44,790 nucleotides of DNA from Candidatus Kapaibacterium sp. (GTDB taxonomy: Bacteria; Bacteroidota; Ignavibacteria; Kapaibacteriales; UBA4661), in assembly GCA_025455065.1 (NCBI GenBank), contig JALONG010000052.1, positions 1 to 44,790 of the forward strand. The letters are read 5' to 3'. Below, in pieces: positions 40,449 to 44,790 of the stretch; position 1 is the stretch's first letter; each line of letters opens with the position of its first letter. Position numbers and translations under genes: made by a program. A model generated the notes under the pieces. The model ran no database searches. It worked only from the letters and a program-made list of their open reading frames with translations, and had not been told where the DNA came from.

Positions 40449-41783
40449 ATGCCTACCATCAATTACAATGCTATAATCGAAGCTATTCTTACGGCTTCAG
40501 ACCCACAAACTGCTGTTCATCGCTTTGTGAAGCGAGAAGGAATGGTGCTGTCGTGTAACGGAAAAACGTACAATTTGGAAGAATACGAACGAATTGTCGT
40601 GGTGGGGGCAGGAAAAGCAAGCGGTAATATGGCACTAGCAATCGAGGAAATCCTTGGAGACCGCATAGAAACGGGCTTAGTGATTGTAAAAGACGGCTAC
40701 ACCGCACGCACAAAGCGCGTTCGCATTGCCGAAGCAGCGCACCCCGTTCCCGATGAACGCTCACCGAGATTAGTGGCTGAAATGGCGCAAATACTGGGTT
40801 CTATGACAAAGCGTGATTTGGTGATATGCCTCATTTCCGGTGGCGGCTCCGCGCTGATGACTGCTCCCATCACAGACAGAATCACCTTGGAGGAATATAA
40901 AAATCTGACCAATCATTTGCTTCGATGCGGTGCGGCAATCACAGAAATCAATACTGTGCGAAAACATCTTCTACGGCTTTCCGGCGGAAGACTTGCCGCG
41001 CTTGCTGCTCCGGCGGAAGTGTTGTGTTTGATTGTGTCGGATATTGTCGGCTCGCCTCTTTCGATGATAGCTTCGGGCCCGACTGCGCCCGATGAAACTT
41101 CACCGCACGATGCACGTGCAATTCTTGAACGGTACAAGTTACAATCAATCATTGCACCGTCAATTTTGGAAACATTATCTTCCGTCATTAGTGAAACACC
41201 CATGCCGTTACATCGAACTTTTTCGAGGGTTCACAATGTGATTATCGCCGATAATAGTTTAGCGGCTGAAGCAGCACAAAAAGCGGCATCAGAACAAGGC
41301 TTTCAAACATTTATTCAATCCACAACGCTGGAGGGTGAAGCCCGCGAATTTGGTAAACAATGCGGTGCTATTGCGCGTAGTGTGATAGCGGGCGCTACGG
41401 CACATTCACCCAGAATATGCCTAATATGGAGCGGTGAAACCACCGTAACGGTAAGGGGTTCAGGCAAAGGTGGACGTAATCAGGAATTAGCACTTGCAGC
41501 AGCAATCGAATTGTACAACTTGCGCGGTGCGTCATTACTGGTGCTGGCGACAGACGGTACAGATGGCCCCACAGATGCAGCAGGAGCTATCGTACACTCA
41601 AAAACGATTGAAGAAGGGCGGAAATATGGCTTTGATGCGACGATGTTTCTTGAAAGAAACGATTCCTACTCATTTTTTGATAGTACCCAATCTCTCCTCA
41701 AAATAGGTCCTACCAATACCAATGTGAATGATGTTGTGATGCTGTTTATCGAGCATTCTTCGACTGATGTTAGTACACACTAA
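40449..41783 (+). CDS. Glycerate kinase (MOFRL/DUF4147 family)
   Basis: This 445-residue protein has the DUF4147/MOFRL two-domain layout: VVVGAGKASGNMA, AAHPVPDERS, VICLISGGGSALM, LSGGRLAAL, SDIVGSP and ASGPTAPD in the first domain, and LIWSGETTVTVRGSGKGGRNQELALA plus LATDGTDGPTDAAGA in the MOFRL domain. The family phosphorylates D-glycerate to 2-phosphoglycerate (GckA/GlxK type), linking sugar-acid breakdown to glycolysis. It follows the LacI gene by 32 bases and is probably in its operon. The start is the ATG at 40449; the longer frame begins with TTG. Confidence 0.92.
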   Translation: MPTINYNAIIEAILTASDPQTAVHRFVKREGMVLSCNGKTYNLEEYERIVVVGAGKASGNMALAIEEILGDRIETGLVIVKDGYTARTKRVRIAEAAHPVPDERSPRLVAEMAQILGSMTKRDLVICLISGGGSALMTAPITDRITLEEYKNLTNHLLRCGAAITEINTVRKHLLRLSGGRLAALAAPAEVLCLIVSDIVGSPLSMIASGPTAPDETSPHDARAILERYKLQSIIAPSILETLSSVISETPMPLHRTFSRVHNVIIADNSLAAEAAQKAASEQGFQTFIQSTTLEGEAREFGKQCGAIARSVIAGATAHSPRICLIWSGETTVTVRGSGKGGRNQELALAAAIELYNLRGASLLVLATDGTDGPTDAAGAIVHSKTIEEGRKYGFDATMFLERNDSYSFFDSTQSLLKIGPTNTNVNDVVMLFIEHSSTDVSTH

Positions 41784-42230
41784 TTTTCAGATAGGCATTT
41801 TGGGGTTTCATTGCTATTTAACCCACGGTCAGAAATATGGCAGTATTATTTTTATGGTGTTGTTGTTATTGCATAATTGAGTTTAGCAAAAACATCTCAT
41901 TATGTAATAACGGCAATACAATGTTCTCAATCCCGTAACCTTAATTTGTCTTAATGCCAATTCATATGCTGTTTTACATGGAAAAACTCAGCTTCAACGG
42001 TCGTCGTTAATGTTGAACCTCGGATACACAATCCTTATGGCGTGATTAGTTTACGTCAAAAATCTGGAGAACAACAATGTGCATAGCATAAATGTCTCGC
42101 ATTACCACCATATTGTGCCGTCATGATTGACCAAATTTACAGCAAAAATTGGGTTTATATCTGGACTAAGGAATTTTTTCTTGATCATTACATCAACATC
42201 GTGTTGTTTGTTATGTTCTATTGTGCCTTG
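41784..42230. other. Non-coding spacer
   Basis: I see no gene, RNA or repeat in this A/T-rich stretch downstream of the glycerate kinase gene. Confidence 0.5.
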
Positions 42231-42458
42231 TTTTCGGTAAATTCTGCCTAATCTTCGGTGAACGTTGCCTCATCTTCGGTAAATTCTGCCTAATCTTCGG
42301 CGAATGCTGCCTCGTCTTCGGTGTATCGTTGCCTCATCTTCGGTAAATTTTGCCTCATCTTCGGCGAATTGTATTCCGTTTCCGACAAATGTGGTCCTGT
42401 CTCCGACATATCGTAGTCCCGTTTCCGACAAATTCTGCCTTGTCTCCGACGTGTCTTC
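42231..42458. repeat. Degenerate 21-bp minisatellite
   Basis: Eleven units of about 21 bp (two are 22 bp), based on TCTTCGGTAAATTCTGCCTA, decay towards TTTCCGACAAATTCTGCC at the right end. On the minus strand units read as heptapeptides such as AEFTEDE, but some carry TAG and others break the frame. Confidence 0.9.
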
Positions 42459-42856
42459 AGATTTTTGCGGTTAATCACGATGAAATTCATCGAATTCAGC
42501 ACAAAAAGTGCAATTTTTTATGTTACAACAGCGACACGAAGAAATCTCCGCACAAAAACAGAGGAATATTGATATTTTTTGCTCTTTTGTTTAGAATATG
42601 CAGTGACTTTTCTTCCGATACCTTGCGCCAAGATAAAATTTCCTTCATTTGGTTGTGCAAAATAATTGAAAACACTGTTGAGAAACGAATTGTTGATGAA
42701 AATTTGAACCAATCGAATCAGTACCGAATTATGAAAGGGATTTTTTTTGCTATCGCACGTGAGCTATGTACGTTGTGAATTGATATATTATATGTAATTT
42801 AGCAATGTAATTGCGGTTTTACATAAATCCATCTGCTCCATACATCTATCTCCCCA
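42459..42856. other. Non-coding spacer before the ATPase gene
   Basis: This is A/T-rich sequence with overlapping short frames that lack ribosome sites or family patterns. It probably contains the promoter for the gene at 42857. Confidence 0.4.
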
Positions 42857-44080
42857 ATGATACCACGAACACTCCACACTTATCTTCGGCAAGCCGCGCA
42901 GTATTTTCCTGTTGTGGCGTGTTTAGGTCCGAGGCAATCAGGAAAAACTACTCTCGTTCAAGATGCCTTTCGACATCTGCCCTATTGTTCTTTGGAAAAT
43001 CTTGATGTCCGCGACTTTGCCCAATCTGACCCGCGAGGCTTCCTTGCTACCTATCAGCAAGGTGCAATTTTCGATGAAGTGCAGCGTGTTCCATCTTTGC
43101 TGTCGTACTTGCAAGGTGCTGTTGATGCAAGCCCAAAGGTAAACAATGTGCAATATGTTCTTACGGGTTCACATAATTTCCTTTTGCATGAAGCAATTAC
43201 GCAATCCTTAGCCGGGCGTGTTGCTCTGACAACGTTACTACCCTTTGCTCTTGAAGAACTACGCACGTATCAACATTCCTCCGAATCCCGTTCCAATCAA
43301 TCTGAAAACACGTACCTGCCGCAGCAATACGAGGACATACTTTGGAGTGGTACGTATCCGCGAGTTATCGCAAGCGGCATTCCGGCACATCAATGGTATC
43401 CGAACTATATCAGCACGTATATTGAGCGCGATGTTCGCCAAATTCAAGCGATTACCGATTTAGCACAGTTTACACTCTTTTTGCGGATGTGTGCCGGTCG
43501 CACAGGGCAGATTATCAACCTCACGGCAATGGCAAATGAGTGCGGTATCAGTCCCAACACGGCAAAAGCGTGGATCAACCTTTTGGAAGCGTCGTATATT
43601 CTTTTCAAAATGCCGCCGTATCATAAGAATTTTAACAAACGTCTTATCAAAGCACCGAAACTCTATTTTTATGATACCGGTCTAGCATGCTCGCTGCTGG
43701 GCATACAGTCGCCGGAACAAGTACAGAGCCATTTTGCGCGTGGTGCCTTATTTGAAACCATGATTGCGGCGGAGCTGAAAAAATGGTTTTTTCACCGTGG
43801 ACAACAAGCGAATATCAGTTTTTGGCGTGATAGCAACGGCAAAGAGATAGATTTTGTTATAGAGTACTCGACCGAAAGTATACCGTCTCGGCGTGTGGTG
43901 GTTGAAGTAAAGTCCGGACGGACATTGAGCAGTGATATGCTGAATACCTTGCAGTCGTGGCAAATGATGAGTGGTGACACAGCCGACGATTCCTATGTAG
44001 TTTATGGCGGCGATGAAATGCAACGTCGCAGTTCGTGTACGGTCGTCGGTTGGCGGGATGCTATTGACCATATTTTCTAA
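42857..44080 (+). CDS. AAA-type ATPase with DUF4143 domain
   Basis: This is a 407-residue P-loop protein of the AAA_14/DUF4143 class. It has Walker A GPRQSGKTTL (24-33), Walker B QGAIFDEVQR, sensor YVLTGSHNFLL and the arginine-rich NYISTYIERDVRQI, followed by a winged-helix-like segment (LTAMANECGISPNTAKAWINLL), YDTGLACSLLG, and a C-terminal nuclease-like EIDFVIEY...VEVKSG. Members are widespread, often near mobile DNA; the physiological role is not known. It stands alone beyond the minisatellite and is not obviously tied to the pectin genes. Confidence 0.9.
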   Translation: MIPRTLHTYLRQAAQYFPVVACLGPRQSGKTTLVQDAFRHLPYCSLENLDVRDFAQSDPRGFLATYQQGAIFDEVQRVPSLLSYLQGAVDASPKVNNVQYVLTGSHNFLLHEAITQSLAGRVALTTLLPFALEELRTYQHSSESRSNQSENTYLPQQYEDILWSGTYPRVIASGIPAHQWYPNYISTYIERDVRQIQAITDLAQFTLFLRMCAGRTGQIINLTAMANECGISPNTAKAWINLLEASYILFKMPPYHKNFNKRLIKAPKLYFYDTGLACSLLGIQSPEQVQSHFARGALFETMIAAELKKWFFHRGQQANISFWRDSNGKEIDFVIEYSTESIPSRRVVVEVKSGRTLSSDMLNTLQSWQMMSGDTADDSYVVYGGDEMQRRSSCTVVGWRDAIDHIF

Positions 44081-44365
44081 TATCCGAAAACTGCTACTCT
44101 CAGCCATCGGCTGATATGACTGTCTCAATTATTGCCTCAAGTGGAGAAAAAGTGTTGTAAATAAAGTGCTGTATCAAGTGCTGTAAAAAAAGCATGACAC
44201 CGTAAAGATATTGAGTGAGCTGATCTGCCCTCACCTGTAATCCCCTTTTGACAAAACACCCTTAAAATACCTCGGTATTCACATTGGCACACTTCTTTTA
44301 GAAACGTGTTCATAATTCACGTGAGATGCTCACTGTATGAACATTTTTTTGAAGGATACCCCGCC
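44081..44365. other. Spacer between the ATPase and the terminal peptide gene
   Basis: No gene is seen. TGTAAATAAAGTGCTGTA and GTGCTGTAAAAAAAGC near 44157-44192 are a short direct repeat of GTGCTGTA. Confidence 0.4.
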
Positions 44366-44608
44366 ATGCGTAGTTCTTGGCTTTTGCTCGCCCGCTCTCT
44401 GAACAGTGCATCGTGCCGCACTGCTGCTTCCCTTCCTTTGGTAATGCCTATGATGACGGTGCTTGCTTTTGTGCTGTTGTGTATAAACCCAGAACACCTT
44501 TCAGCGCAGATGGTGCAATTTACCTACAATCAAAAGACAGAATCATACGATGTCACTACCGACGACGGTAAGCCTGTGCATAATTTACCAATAATTAGTC
44601 GCCCCTGA
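44366..44608 (+). CDS. Short secreted protein, probably frameshifted
   Basis: This 80-residue frame has a signal peptide (hydrophobic core VMPMMTVLAFVLLC, cleavage likely near HLSAQ) and a short mature part, MVQFTYNQKTESYDVTTDD. GAAGGA 9 bases upstream supports the ATG at 44366. The stop TGA follows a CCCC run at 44602-44605; one extra base there would continue into the open frame at 44599-44790. No family is recognised. Confidence 0.6.
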   Translation: MRSSWLLLARSLNSASCRTAASLPLVMPMMTVLAFVLLCINPEHLSAQMVQFTYNQKTESYDVTTDDGKPVHNLPIISRP

Positions 44609-44790
44609 AAAACCTCAAGGAACAAGGAAATATCTATGTTTGGTATCGAAAAGGACGGTCAAAAATACGCAGAAAAGCGTACATTGGGCTAAAAACCTTG
44701 CAAAATCAATCGCCCACAAAAGCAGAAATATGCTATGAAACCATCCTCTGTCCCGACGAATCGTCAAAACCTTTTTCTTCCTCGCTTGGA
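44599..44790 (+). pseudogene. Open frame continuing to the window edge, possible second part of the secreted protein
   Basis: The frame has no start codon and stays open for 64 codons to the last base. It reads KNLKEQGNIYVWYRKGRSK, a basic, plausible protein sequence rather than random. It may be the continuation of the frame ending at 44608 after a one-base shift, or a separate gene starting outside my recognition. The window ends inside it. Confidence 0.4.

Noticed and set aside
42290-42502. Minus-strand heptad-repeat protein
   Set aside because: The frame is broken by TAG in adjoining repeat units and has no ribosome site. It follows from the 21-bp DNA period.
42350-42778. Plus-strand 142-residue frame
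   Set aside because: It starts inside the minisatellite, has no family pattern, and its tail is A/T-rich translated spacer.

Overview
The window reads as a chromosomal carbohydrate-utilisation island from a member of the Bacteroidota/Chlorobiota (FCB) group. The evidence is a SusC/SusD outer-membrane pair, a second large TonB-dependent receptor, a type IX secretion (T9SS) C-terminal sorting domain, GH28 and GH2 enzymes, and many exported enzymes with Tat-like or lipoprotein leaders. I cannot fix genus or species. No rRNA, tRNA or CRISPR array was seen.

Layout. Bases 1-536 hold only a gene fragment with a helix-turn-helix look. Bases 537-8269 carry a near-complete uronate catabolic set on the minus strand, in transcription order: a DAACS symporter, KDPG aldolase (kdgA), KDG kinase (kdgK), altronate dehydratase (uxaA), uronate isomerase (uxaC) and a C-terminally shortened tagaturonate reductase (uxaB). 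Bases 8509-14055 hold an exported alpha/beta hydrolase with a SusD/SusC pair. Bases 14332-19377 hold an ExuT-like MFS transporter, a chemoreceptor and a lactate permease. Bases 19635-31046 hold a T9SS-sorted BNR/YCF48-like protein, two exported enolase-superfamily enzymes, two GH28 proteins, a GH2 protein and an exported ADP-ribosylglycohydrolase-family protein. A plus-strand TumE-type toxin-antitoxin pair sits at 31126-31799. Bases 32083-39031 hold a beta-helix lipoprotein, mannonate dehydratase (manD), an SDR and a 968-residue-class TonB receptor. A divergent LacI-type regulator and a glycerate kinase follow (39385-41783), then about 1 kb of non-coding DNA with a 21-bp minisatellite, a DUF4143 ATPase and a probably frameshifted secreted peptide.

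How the genes work together (inference). Pectin-like polymer is bound and imported by the SusCD and TonB systems and cut by GH28/GH2. Uronates enter through ExuT and pass through UxaC, then UxaB/UxaA (galacturonate branch) or SDR/ManD (glucuronate branch), to 2-keto-3-deoxygluconate, which KdgK and KdgA split to pyruvate and glyceraldehyde-3-phosphate. Palindromes with core ACTAAAACGTTTTAGT lie before the TonB receptor, the lacI-type gene and the T9SS gene and probably define one regulon.

The most unusual structure is a family of arrays built from 7-bp words (consensus RGTTKKT on one strand). They bracket the genes in a strand-aware way: the C-rich strand is sense before start codons and the G/T-rich strand is sense after stop codons. 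The arrays enter coding sequence in frame as hydrophilic N/Q/P/K/T linkers, supply most TAG stop codons in the window, and in one case encode a signal peptide. At least four other families of small palindromic or dispersed repeats occupy the remaining spacers.
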